A stretch of 64,000 nucleotides of DNA, from the NCBI RefSeq assembly GCF_900100705.1, contig NZ_FNCH01000010.1, positions 1 through 64,000 of the forward strand, read 5' to 3'. The position numbers were made by a program, and so were the translations under genes. Below are positions 56,901 to 64,000 of this stretch, in pieces. The stretch is from Pedobacter terrae. Lineage in GTDB: Bacteria > Bacteroidota > Bacteroidia > Sphingobacteriales > Sphingobacteriaceae. Each line of letters begins with the position of its first letter. The first letter of the stretch is position 1. The notes beneath the pieces are model-generated. The model worked only from the letters and a program-made list of their open reading frames with translations, had not been told where the DNA came from and made no database searches.

Positions 56901-57163
56901 TTGCCTTTCGCGTCGGTTTGAACTGCTTTTTCGGTCCCTTTAATTTTAACCGCTACTCCCGGAAATGGCGCTCCGTCACTTGTAACAGTACCCGTTACCA
57001 CAATTTCGCGCGCCACTTTCATTTTTTCTGTCCATACAGAAAAAGAAGAAGCGGTTACAGGTAAACTAATTGATAAGATAATTAGAAAAGCCAATGCTTT
57101 AATTTTAAAGAATTTTAAAGGTGAAAATTCCTTCAGATTTTTTTTTCTCATTTTGGTTTGCAC
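53969..57163 (-). CDS. SusC/RagA-family TonB-linked outer-membrane channel
   Basis: 1064 residues. The signal peptide ends near residue 40 (VTASSF). A CarboxypepD_reg-like domain (VTGTVTSDGAPFPGVAVKI, about 55-130) leads to the plug with LNELVVVGYGTQKKATLTGS, then NVLIVVDGIPGQIGGLERL and DDIESVSVLKDASAAIYGNRA in modified form (NDIESVSVLKDASAAIYGNRA). The barrel ends IINLGANIKF. A start four codons later is possible. First gene after the sensor, 5 bp before SusD. Confidence 0.93.
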   Translation of the reverse strand: MQTKMRKKNLKEFSPLKFFKIKALAFLIILSISLPVTASSFSVWTEKMKVAREIVVTGTVTSDGAPFPGVAVKIKGTEKAVQTDAKGKFSISVAATTDVLVFSYVGYNSQEQTVGNRTTINVQLVSDTKTLNELVVVGYGTQKKATLTGSISQVKGADLVKSPQPNLSNSLAGRFSGVVINNRGGEPGFDGSNITIRGLATTGSNNVLIVVDGIPGQIGGLERLDPNDIESVSVLKDASAAIYGNRAANGVILVTTKKGKTGKPTINYSFNQGFSSPTRLPKMADAATYAQIMNEINFDSNPSGGLNQAYTADQIEKFRNGSDPLLYPNTNWIDQTLEKTALQSQHSLSINGGGQDVKYYMSLGTVSQDGLYKNGATKFNQYNFRTNVDANVSKYLKVGLSVSGRQENRVYPQVAAGDIFRSIYRAKPIVAAYYPNGLPTTGIENSNPAVQVTDIGGTSKSPTQVLNGILRATFIVPGVEGLSVDGFFSADKSNVFTKSFNKPYLLYQYDATSKTYNSVITGGNNQRATLTESQKNESLLTSNIKLNYARRFNLHDINAFVGYEQSENLLEYFDAQRFNFLSTNLPELSQGGAAATDYLNSGYSTNYNRKSVISRLAYSYDDKYLFEGQLRIDGSSIFPDGKRYGYFPSASVGWVMSKEKWFSDNVKFVDNLKIRASYGALGNDNVKGFQYFDNYVLVGNGFVAQSPGATSSTIQPGVNLVKLANPNITWEVAKKLDIGINATVFKNFSIEAIYFQQKRSDILTTRNASLPGSSGIVNPFNDNSANYTPLVPSENIGKVNNTGFEATLGYNHNGENFKWNASGNITYAKSKVIFIDEASGTLDYQRQTGGPLNTSLLYNAIGIFRTQQELDAYPHVSGAKIGDLKYLDYNNDGVINADDQTRTPYSNTPQITYGFTLGASYKNFDLSILLAGQTQVSQYVLPEAGSVGNFYSSWADNRFSAANPNGTYPRVTDRSSNAISGGQFNNTFWLNDASFLRLKNVELAYNIKASFLDRINVSGVRVYASAFNLFTISKVKDYDPEGNSGSGQFYPQQRIINLGANIKF

Positions 57164-57377
57164 ATTAATATTTGGTTAGCAGATCAGATCTATAATTTAG
57201 ATAACAGATTTGTTATTAGATTTTATAGTTATAGAACCGCTTAGTAGGCGGCTAAAGTAGTGCTAACCAGCCATATTAAAAGGGTACAAACAATCCAAAT
57301 TTAAGGGGTAAACAGACCGGATTACGGCCCAAATGAGGTTTTAAGGCATATTTTGGAAAACCGATAAACGAGCAGGG

Positions 57378-60300
57378 TTATGGTTTGCCTTTTTTGCCTG
57401 CTGAATTTATTTGGATATGATTGGAAAACGGTTTCCTGAATTTTTTAATGTACTGTGATGGATTTATATTAAACAATTTATAAAACTGCTCTCTAAAATA
57501 TTTGGGATCGGTAATGCCTACCAGGTAAGATGTTTCCTGAATGGTTTTATCTGTACTGATAAAAATTTCGGCCGCTTTCCTTAACCTGATGAAACGGATA
57601 AACCCATTGGCAGACTGACCTGAAATGGATTTTATTTTACGGTATAAATTAGATCGCGACATCCCCAATACGGTTGATAAGGTATCGATATTAAAATCAG
57701 GATCGGTAAGATGTTCTTCTACAATGCGGATACAATTATCTAAAAACTCTTTGTATTCGGCAGAGATTTTGGTGCTGTTCGAGTTGAGTGTAATTTCATT
57801 ATAAAAATACTTTTGAAGCGCATTTTTACTCTTTAATATACTGGCTACCCGTGCCTTTAAAAAATCCTTATCGAAAGGTTTGCTAATGTAATCGTCGGCA
57901 CCACCCTCTATTCCTTTAAGCTTAACCTCTGGTGCAGATATGGCCGTCAGTAAAATAATCGGTATATGAGAAATGGAAACATCTTCTTTTATCTTGCTGC
58001 AAAGTTCTATGCCTGTTATACCATCCATCATCACATCGCAGATCACGATATCCGGTAAGAGCTCTTTCGTCATTTCGTAACCTTTTTCGCCATTACTGGC
58101 TTCGTAAAGATGGTAATCCATTTTAAAAACCTGTTTAAGGTATGCTCTGATCTCTACATTATCATCAATAATAAGCATGCTTTTTGATTCGATGGTAAGC
58201 TGGTTATCTATCACACGACCTTCGGCTGCTTCGACAACTTTGTTGGCGCTGATCTCGTCTTCTATCAGTTCTTTGAACAATGAAGATTCGCTATCTACTA
58301 ATGCTTCCTGCAATATCACGGCGTCTTTAAAATGACTGATCCCCCGTAACAAAGCAATATTAAAGGTGGTACCCTTATTTTCTACACTGGTATAGTTTAT
58401 AGTACCTCCATGCATTTTAATAAAAGTTTTAGCAAGATATAGACCAATGCCAAAACCACCTTTAGCCGATTTATTACCGGGATCCTGATAAAACTTTTCG
58501 TAAAGTTTCTCTCCTGCTACTTCTCCAATACCACAGCCGGAATCTTCCACAATGATGATTACATTTTCCTGGCTATTATCAACGATCATTTTAACATGAC
58601 CACCATCTGGTGTAAATTTTATTGCATTGGAAAGCAAGTTAAAAAACACGATTTCCATTTTCTCACGATCAGCATAAAGCGTAATCATCTCATCGGCACA
58701 GCTAAACTCCAGCGTTATATTTTTTGACCGGGCCTGGTGTATAAAACAAAGAAATACCTCCCTGCACAAATTCACCAGATTTATTGGTGCTACTTTTAAC
58801 TTTTCGCCATATGTATCTGCTTTTCTAAATAACAACAGCTGATCTACCAAACTTAGCAGTCGCTTGGCATTCCTGTACACAATATTTAAATCAGTAGTAT
58901 CAACATTATTGTCATTTTTATACAAAAGTTCTTTAACCGGATTGATAATCAAGGTAAGCGGTGTACGGAACTCGTGTGATACGTTGGTAAAAAAGGATAG
59001 TTTCTTCTCGCTCAGCTCCTTTTCTTTTTCACTTTCTATATGAGCCAGTTTAATCTGAAATTTTAAGTTAGATTGGCGTTCTCGATATTTAAGATAGGCA
59101 TATACCAGACCAAAGAAAGCCAAACCATACAAAGCAAACGCCCACCAGGTACGGTACCAAGGTGGCGTAATGATGATCTGGATCGAATTTCCGGTCATAT
59201 TCCAAATGCCATCGTTATTTGATGCCCTGATCCTTAAAGTATATTTACCGGGATTTAAGTTGGTATAGGTTACTTTATGTTCGCTACCGCTATAATTCCA
59301 TTTTTTATCAAAACCTTCCAGAAAATAAGCATACTGGTTTTTTTCTGAGAGTGTATAGTTCAGGGCTACAAAACCGAATGAAAGCACACTCTGATCGTAA
59401 GGCAGGGTGATACTTTTCGTCATATAAACAGGCGATTTTAAAGGAGAATCCTTTCCTGGGAGAATTAGTTTGTTAAAAATAGAAAAATCAGAAAAGTAAA
59501 CTGCAGGCGCTTCTTTATTGTATTTGAGTTGTTGTGGATTAAAATAAACGATGCCTTTATTACCCGCCACAAAAATTTCTCCCTTTGCATTTTTGCAAAT
59601 GGCCTCATTGGCATAAACACCGTCCTTTTCGTCATAATTTCTAACCGTTTTGGATACCGGATCGAAAAGCGAAATGCCTTGCTCGGTAGTTACCCATAGC
59701 TTGCCATTATTGTCTTCTACCAAATCAGTAAAAACATTACTGGCAAAACCATTTTGTTTTGAATATACCTCGAAAGTATTTGTTTTGGCTACATATTTAT
59801 TTAATCCATCGCGGGTACAGATCCAAATATTTTGATGCGAATCCAGATAAAGGTTTATTACAATATTATTGCTAATACCACCTCTTTTTGAATTATCGAT
59901 TCTATAATTCGTAAACTTTTTGGTTTTTGGATTAAAGCGGCTCAAGCCACTTCCATAGGTTCCAATCCAGATATTTCCCTGCGCATCTTTTAACAGGCAG
60001 TTTAAATGGTTATTACTTAATGAGCCTAAATTTTTAGGATCGTTATAATAATGCGTATAAGCTTTGGTTTGATCGTTATAGATTTTTAAACCTGCATCCG
60101 TAGCTAAATAATATTCGCCATCGTTTACTTCTATCAGATCTCTAAAAACATCTTCGTTAAAAAAACTGCCGAGTGCCGAACGATGGTGGTGATGTACAAA
60201 CTTGTTCTCCTTTTCATTATAATAGTCAAACCCATTCTCGCTCATTACCCATAAATCACCTTTTAAATCGACAGACAGGTTAATAATATCGTTACTGGAT

Positions 60301-61505
60301 AAACTATTTGAGTTACTACTGTGCGAAAGCCTGGTAATGGAGCGGTTATCCGGATGATATTGATAAAGGCCTTTGTTGGTACCCAGCCAAAAATTGCCCT
60401 TATCACTAATGATTGATTTGATTTCTGCCTGTCCGAAAGGGAGTGAGATGAAATTAAATTTGTACTGATTAAAATCGATTTTACTGAGACCATTTTTACC
60501 ACAGAGCCAGATCATCCCTGTTTTATCGCGGTAAAAGCTGCCATTGGCAAAAAATTCGAGGTTATCTATTTTCTCCCATTTATTGAGCTTTGTGTTTACC
60601 CAGAATATCCCCGCACTTCCTCCTACCAGTAATTTTCCGGCACCTAAACTCAAAACATTAAATACTGCAGAATTACCTGTTTTCCCACTATTATAAGTGG
60701 TAAACATTTCCCTTTTCGGATCAAAACGGAACAGATCGCCTTTCCAATAACACCCGATCCATATCATGCCCTCATTGTCGATACAGAGGGTCCAGATGTC
60801 GTTTGGATTTTTTTGACTGGCGATTTCCTTTTGCATATAACTGGTAAACCGCTTTGTTTTTTGATCGAATTTGTTCAGTCCATTGCTCCAGTTGCCCAGC
60901 CATAAATTACCAGATCCATCCTCTGCAATGGCATTGACCGATTTTCCTTTAATGGCATATGTATTTTTTGCATCGGGCTGATAAACCGTAAATGTTTTTG
61001 ATTTCTTGTTGTAAAGATTAAACCCATCATCGGTACCTACCCATAATTTATTTGTTTTGTCAATCAATAGAGACCATACCTTATTATTGCTGAGCGAAGT
61101 TTTATCGTTTTCTTTATGATAAAAGCGTTCAAATTTCTCGGTAACCGGGTCAAATCTGTTTAGTCCATTCATGGTAGCCACCCAAAAAACCCCGTGGTTA
61201 TCCTCAGCTATTGCGTTGATGTAGTTATTGGTTAAGGAAGTGCTATCGCCGGCAATGTTTACATAAATTTTAAAAGAATAACCATCAAATTTACAGAGCC
61301 CATTTTCTGTACCTATCCATACAAAACCTCTTTTATCTTTTAAAGCAACAGTGGTATTTTTAGAAGGGAGACCATCGTTAATGCCATATGTTTTTAGCAC
61401 ATAATGTTCTGGAATAGCAGTTTGATCAACTACCTGTGCATTAACGCCGTTAAAAAACAGCAAGCATTGCACAATAAGACCAAATGCTTTGATAAATTTC
61501 ATCAT
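57378..61505 (-). CDS. Hybrid two-component sensor/regulator (HTCS) of the polysaccharide locus
   Basis: 1375 residues from the ATG ending at 61505, chosen because MMKFIKAFGLIVQCLLFFNG then forms a signal peptide; an earlier ATG adds nine. About 12 to 14 Reg_prop beta-propeller repeats (about 30-690, such as GFVWIGTENGLCKFDGYSF), a YYY domain (about 700-780) and one TM helix (about 785-808) precede HisKA with H844 (NVSHEFRTPLTLI). HATPase_c follows at about 945-1060, then a receiver with D1157 (VICDVMMDG) and an AraC-type HTH (about 1265-1370). It senses a periplasmic glycan fragment and activates the SusC operon. Confidence 0.95.
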   Translation of the reverse strand: MMKFIKAFGLIVQCLLFFNGVNAQVVDQTAIPEHYVLKTYGINDGLPSKNTTVALKDKRGFVWIGTENGLCKFDGYSFKIYVNIAGDSTSLTNNYINAIAEDNHGVFWVATMNGLNRFDPVTEKFERFYHKENDKTSLSNNKVWSLLIDKTNKLWVGTDDGFNLYNKKSKTFTVYQPDAKNTYAIKGKSVNAIAEDGSGNLWLGNWSNGLNKFDQKTKRFTSYMQKEIASQKNPNDIWTLCIDNEGMIWIGCYWKGDLFRFDPKREMFTTYNSGKTGNSAVFNVLSLGAGKLLVGGSAGIFWVNTKLNKWEKIDNLEFFANGSFYRDKTGMIWLCGKNGLSKIDFNQYKFNFISLPFGQAEIKSIISDKGNFWLGTNKGLYQYHPDNRSITRLSHSSNSNSLSSNDIINLSVDLKGDLWVMSENGFDYYNEKENKFVHHHHRSALGSFFNEDVFRDLIEVNDGEYYLATDAGLKIYNDQTKAYTHYYNDPKNLGSLSNNHLNCLLKDAQGNIWIGTYGSGLSRFNPKTKKFTNYRIDNSKRGGISNNIVINLYLDSHQNIWICTRDGLNKYVAKTNTFEVYSKQNGFASNVFTDLVEDNNGKLWVTTEQGISLFDPVSKTVRNYDEKDGVYANEAICKNAKGEIFVAGNKGIVYFNPQQLKYNKEAPAVYFSDFSIFNKLILPGKDSPLKSPVYMTKSITLPYDQSVLSFGFVALNYTLSEKNQYAYFLEGFDKKWNYSGSEHKVTYTNLNPGKYTLRIRASNNDGIWNMTGNSIQIIITPPWYRTWWAFALYGLAFFGLVYAYLKYRERQSNLKFQIKLAHIESEKEKELSEKKLSFFTNVSHEFRTPLTLIINPVKELLYKNDNNVDTTDLNIVYRNAKRLLSLVDQLLLFRKADTYGEKLKVAPINLVNLCREVFLCFIHQARSKNITLEFSCADEMITLYADREKMEIVFFNLLSNAIKFTPDGGHVKMIVDNSQENVIIIVEDSGCGIGEVAGEKLYEKFYQDPGNKSAKGGFGIGLYLAKTFIKMHGGTINYTSVENKGTTFNIALLRGISHFKDAVILQEALVDSESSLFKELIEDEISANKVVEAAEGRVIDNQLTIESKSMLIIDDNVEIRAYLKQVFKMDYHLYEASNGEKGYEMTKELLPDIVICDVMMDGITGIELCSKIKEDVSISHIPIILLTAISAPEVKLKGIEGGADDYISKPFDKDFLKARVASILKSKNALQKYFYNEITLNSNSTKISAEYKEFLDNCIRIVEEHLTDPDFNIDTLSTVLGMSRSNLYRKIKSISGQSANGFIRFIRLRKAAEIFISTDKTIQETSYLVGITDPKYFREQFYKLFNINPSQYIKKFRKPFSNHIQINSAGKKGKP

Positions 61506-61550
61506 TAGTAAGGCAAACCGACAGGATAGCAAAAAATCAGTTTACGGGTG

Positions 61551-61581
61551 TAAAGATACGATTTGCTAAAGTATTGTTCAA
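61551..61581 (-). promoter_or_regulatory. Putative promoter of the HTCS gene
   Basis: On the minus strand TTG (61581-61579) and TATCTTTA (61558-61551) are 20 bases apart, close to the Bacteroidota TTG / TAnnTTTG pair, about 50 bases before the start. Confidence 0.4.
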
Positions 61582-61648
61582 TTCCTGTACGCGTCATCCC
61601 CGCAATCGTCATCCTGAACTTCCGCCCGGCCAGTCGGACGGGTGTTTC

Positions 61649-62175
61649 AGGATCCTTGTAGCTGCTCATTTTGCCACACCTGCCCGACCATTCAGGCGGG
61701 GAAGCACAGATTTACACGGAGTGAAGAAATTAAGATTTCCAGTCAAGCCACGCAGTCGTCATCCTGAGGATAACTTATTGCAAAGCAATATGAGCGACGG
61801 CATTTAAATGAATAATCTGGCAAAAAGATCTCTCCACTTCGCGTTGCTCCGGTCGAGATGACGATCTTTCAATTGGAGTCTGTCAATGGTAAGTTGTTCC
61901 AGGATCTTTATAGTTGCACTAATTTGCCACGCCTGCCCGACCATTCAGGCGGGGAAGCACATATTTGCACGGAATTAAGAAAATTAAGATTTCCAGTCAA
62001 GCCACGCAGTCGTCATCCTGAGGATAACTTATTGCAAAGCAATATGAGTGACGGCATTTAAATGAATAATCTGGCAAAAAGATCTCTCCACTTCGCGTTG
62101 CTCCGGTCGAGATGACGATCTTTCAATTGGAGTCTGTCAATGGTAAGTTGTTCCAGGATCTTTATAGTTGCCATT
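61649..62175. repeat. 254-bp tandem duplication
   Basis: Unit 1 runs 61649-61900, unit 2 61901-62154, and a third unit begins at 62155 and breaks off after about 20 bases. Marks such as AGGATC (61649, 61901, 62155), TGCCCGACCATTCAGGCGGG (61681, 61934) and AGTCAAGCCACGCAGTCGTC (61741, 61995) keep a spacing of 252 to 254. Units differ at only a few bases, so the duplication is recent. Confidence 0.85.
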
Positions 62176-62252
62176 ATCTTTGGCTATGGAATCACAGATT
62201 TCCATGGCATGTAGTTTACCTTTAAGCTTTAGTCTTTAAGCTTTTGCCTTCC

Positions 62253-63038
62253 TTAAAAATCAGAATAGTCTGTTGGGTAAACAAATTTGGTATCGTTTTT
62301 AGAAACATTGTGCTGATACTCTGGCATAGCCGATAGTTTTTTCCAGTATTCATCAGCCGAAAAGACCTTCCAATGCGCATCTCTATCGGTTTTATTTTCG
62401 AAAGTGGTTAAATACATGAGGTTAGGCATGCGGCTTCCGGCAATGACCTCTCCATAAAATACGGCATTAAAATTTAATCTTTTAAATAAACCGATCTCAT
62501 CGCCTTTATTAAACATTTGAACTTTGTTCTGAAAGTATTGCTCCGTCGGTGCTTCATAACTTCTTAATTCATACACCCTTTCTTTCATTGGTGCTTTTAG
62601 ATTGGGCAACATAAAATGGGGCGCATTTTCGAAAGCTTTTAATACAATAGATTCCAGCCGCTCGAAAGGGGCATCGGTATAGGCTGCATCCAGATAGGCT
62701 TTACCATCAACCGCGTATTGCTGATCTTTGGCCAACTTTTTATCCAATTCCAAAACTCCATTAAGCGATTTTAACGGAATAAATACATAAATCAGTTTCT
62801 CGTTAACTCCGGTCTGATCACTTACAATTGGTTTAAATACACCAACTTTGGCTATTCCATTGCGATGTAATGCAGGCAAATATGCCTTTTGCAAATAATC
62901 ATCTACTGTTTTTTCCTGAGCATCGGTTTTCAGGTGATAAATTTTGATCTGATAGAAATCTATTGAGGCATGAGCCGCAAATGCGCCCGATAACAGTACA
63001 AATAAAAACAGACAAGATATTTTGATTTTTGGCAACAT
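62253..63038 (-). CDS. NIPSNAP-family secreted protein
   Basis: 261 residues with a signal peptide (about 1-24, ending AAHAS). Two NIPSNAP-type ferredoxin-like modules follow: IDFYQIKIYHLKTDAQEKTV near the start and ERVYELRSYEAPTEQYFQNK in the second half, with RMPNLMYLTTFENKTDRDAH as the typical end. Function in bacteria is unclear. Followed by nothing on its strand within 700 bp. Confidence 0.85.
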   Translation of the reverse strand: MLPKIKISCLFLFVLLSGAFAAHASIDFYQIKIYHLKTDAQEKTVDDYLQKAYLPALHRNGIAKVGVFKPIVSDQTGVNEKLIYVFIPLKSLNGVLELDKKLAKDQQYAVDGKAYLDAAYTDAPFERLESIVLKAFENAPHFMLPNLKAPMKERVYELRSYEAPTEQYFQNKVQMFNKGDEIGLFKRLNFNAVFYGEVIAGSRMPNLMYLTTFENKTDRDAHWKVFSADEYWKKLSAMPEYQHNVSKNDTKFVYPTDYSDF

Positions 63039-63061
63039 GTTAGGATAATTAAGATGGAAAA

Positions 63062-63553
63062 TTAATAAAGTTTTCGGTTAAAACTGAAAAAATCTTTTTT
63101 TAACTGACCATTTTTATCCTTTTCTTCCAGCACCACAGTTAATTTATTTTTAGCAATCAATTGATAACTTAGCCGCACCGATTTATCTTTCATTTCAAAA
63201 ACAGCAAGTTTTCCTTTTAAGGTTACCAGCGGAAAAAGCAGCGGCTTTTCTTTGTCCTCCCAGGCAACATTTCCGCGGTTAAAATGCCGCATCTTCATCA
63301 CCGGGAAACCTTCTTCCAGTTCAATGACTACAAATTCGTAAAATAAGGCTTTCCCATTTTTAACACACCTAAAGCTGCTCATCATGCTCTCACCATTTGG
63401 TTCACTCCAAAATTCTTCCAAATCTCCCCAGTCACTTTTCTGTACCCATGTTCCGGACATAAATGCCAAATCTTTTACTGTAGCTTTCTTTAACTGCGCA
63501 AAAGCAGGAACAGAAAAGCATAAGAAAGCCAAAATCAAAAAGTTATTTTTCAT
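63062..63553 (-). CDS. DUF6265-like secreted protein
   Basis: 163 residues from the ATG ending at 63553, chosen for its signal peptide MKNNFLILAFLCFSVPAFAQ; an upstream ATG adds ten. LAFMSGTWVQKSDWGDLEEF and the following ESMMSSFRCVKNGKALFYEF are typical of the DUF6265 beta-barrel family. Role unknown. It starts 23 bp before the NIPSNAP gene on the same strand, so probably one transcript. Confidence 0.75.
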   Translation of the reverse strand: MKNNFLILAFLCFSVPAFAQLKKATVKDLAFMSGTWVQKSDWGDLEEFWSEPNGESMMSSFRCVKNGKALFYEFVVIELEEGFPVMKMRHFNRGNVAWEDKEKPLLFPLVTLKGKLAVFEMKDKSVRLSYQLIAKNKLTVVLEEKDKNGQLKKDFFSFNRKLY

Positions 63554-63682
63554 AGCGTAATTTATTACAGCTAAAATAACCAATTATCTTCAATTATTAA
63601 GTTATCAGTTTGCAGTTGACAATTAACAATTGGCAGTTTGCAATGACGAATCAACCAATGACCAATAAACTAACGACCAAAG

Positions 63683-64000
63683 CTACTTTGAAATATTCGG
63701 GTTTGGTGCTTCGGCATTTAATAAATGTTTCACGAAGAAATCACGCTTACGTCTACGTCCATAAACACCACCATCGCTGTGTCCCATGCCTGGAATGCTT
63801 AAAATATCGAAATTTTTATTGGCTTTGATCAAGGCATCGGCCAGTCGATAGGTCGATTCTGGTGGTACATTTTCGTCTGCTTCACCCACAATTAAAAATA
63901 GATCGCCCTGTAATTTACCCGCATTGGTAATGTTAGATTGTTCGCCATAATGCGGTCCTACCGGATAACCCATCCATTGTTCGTTCCACCATTGTTTATC
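63683..64000 (-). CDS. C-terminal part of an S9 (DPP4-type) peptidase, cut by the window edge
   Basis: 105 residues visible; the frame stays open to 64000. WWNEQWMGYPVGPHYGEQSN matches the end of the alpha/beta-hydrolase domain of S9 dipeptidyl peptidases. The catalytic aspartate is in VGEADENVPPEST and the histidine in IPGMGHSDGGVYG. The serine and the propeller lie beyond the window. Confidence 0.85.
   Translation of the reverse strand, partial: DKQWWNEQWMGYPVGPHYGEQSNITNAGKLQGDLFLIVGEADENVPPESTYRLADALIKANKNFDILSIPGMGHSDGGVYGRRRKRDFFVKHLLNAEAPNPNISK

Larger units (their letters stand above)
61506..62252. other. Intergenic stretch with a tandem duplication
   Basis: About 750 bases without a gene: the HTCS promoter region, a REP-like part (around 61.60-61.65 kb, with GTCATCCTGA and TTTCAGGATC) and the tandem repeat at 61649-62175. 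Short open frames here are parts of the repeat and were not called. Confidence 0.65.

Noticed and set aside
61574..62061. Two open frames (61574-61807 and 61858-62061) with the same C-terminus
   Set aside because: The shared end comes from the tandem 254-bp DNA repeat; composition is that of intergenic palindromes, not protein.
61649..62175. Possible CRISPR array
   Set aside because: Units are 254 bp and nearly identical throughout; there are no short repeats with unique spacers and no cas genes.

Overview
The window looks like a chromosomal piece of a Bacteroidota bacterium of the Sphingobacteriaceae type, most like Pedobacter. The grounds are two SusC/SusD pairs, a one-piece hybrid two-component sensor/regulator, TAnnTTTG-type -7 promoter boxes, A/T-rich spacers and a tRNA gene without an encoded CCA. 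Species was not determined. All calls come from reading the sequence and translations by eye; no database search or folding program was run.

Layout. 0.2-3.7 kb: a siderophore-type TonB receptor with a PepSY membrane protein. 4.2-6.7 kb: a sugar-kinase-like phosphotransferase and a Tat-exported GH109-type Gfo/Idh/MocA protein, bracketed by two inverted copies of a 15-bp operator-like palindrome. 7.1-7.8 kb: a RadC-like protein without its metal motif, behind a leader that can fold in mutually exclusive ways. 9-12.5 kb: an LTA-synthase-like sulfatase-fold protein and an isolated GH30 glucuronoxylanase-like lipoprotein. 12.8-16.9 kb: a sulfur module (Crp regulator, TauE, MBL-rhodanese, two YeeE halves). 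17.2-23.4 kb: a SusC/SusD pair with a divergent AraC regulator. 24.5-28.5 kb: an aldonate pathway operon (KdaD-like dehydratase, IlvD/Edd dehydratase, GntP permease).

28.6-37.7 kb is accessory in character: a HEPN protein with an unknown partner, divergent from an XRE regulator across a 200-bp imperfect palindrome; an ORF6N protein; a rifampin ADP-ribosyltransferase with an N-terminal helical repeat extension; a TetR-controlled three-gene operon with a visible promoter and operator; and a serine hydrolase flanked by short direct repeats.

37.9-47.4 kb looks like a genomic island inserted at the 3' end of tRNA-Lys(TTT). It has the tRNA at one end, an 18-base near-copy of the tRNA 3' end at the other, a broken tyrosine recombinase beside the tRNA, a broken response regulator, and a TolC/RND/membrane-fusion efflux operon as cargo with visibly more G/C than its surroundings.

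47.9-61.5 kb: a Crp-like regulator and a polysaccharide utilization locus (hybrid sensor, SusC, SusD, GH30, GH35), plausibly for a galactan. 61.6-64 kb: a 254-bp tandem duplication, a NIPSNAP protein, a DUF6265-like protein and the C-terminus of an S9 peptidase cut by the window edge.

The items I rate highest as possibly undescribed are the three-way complementary leader at 7.61-7.76 kb, the long imperfect palindrome beside the HEPN gene pair at 31.4-31.6 kb, and the tRNA-Lys island carrying the efflux operon.
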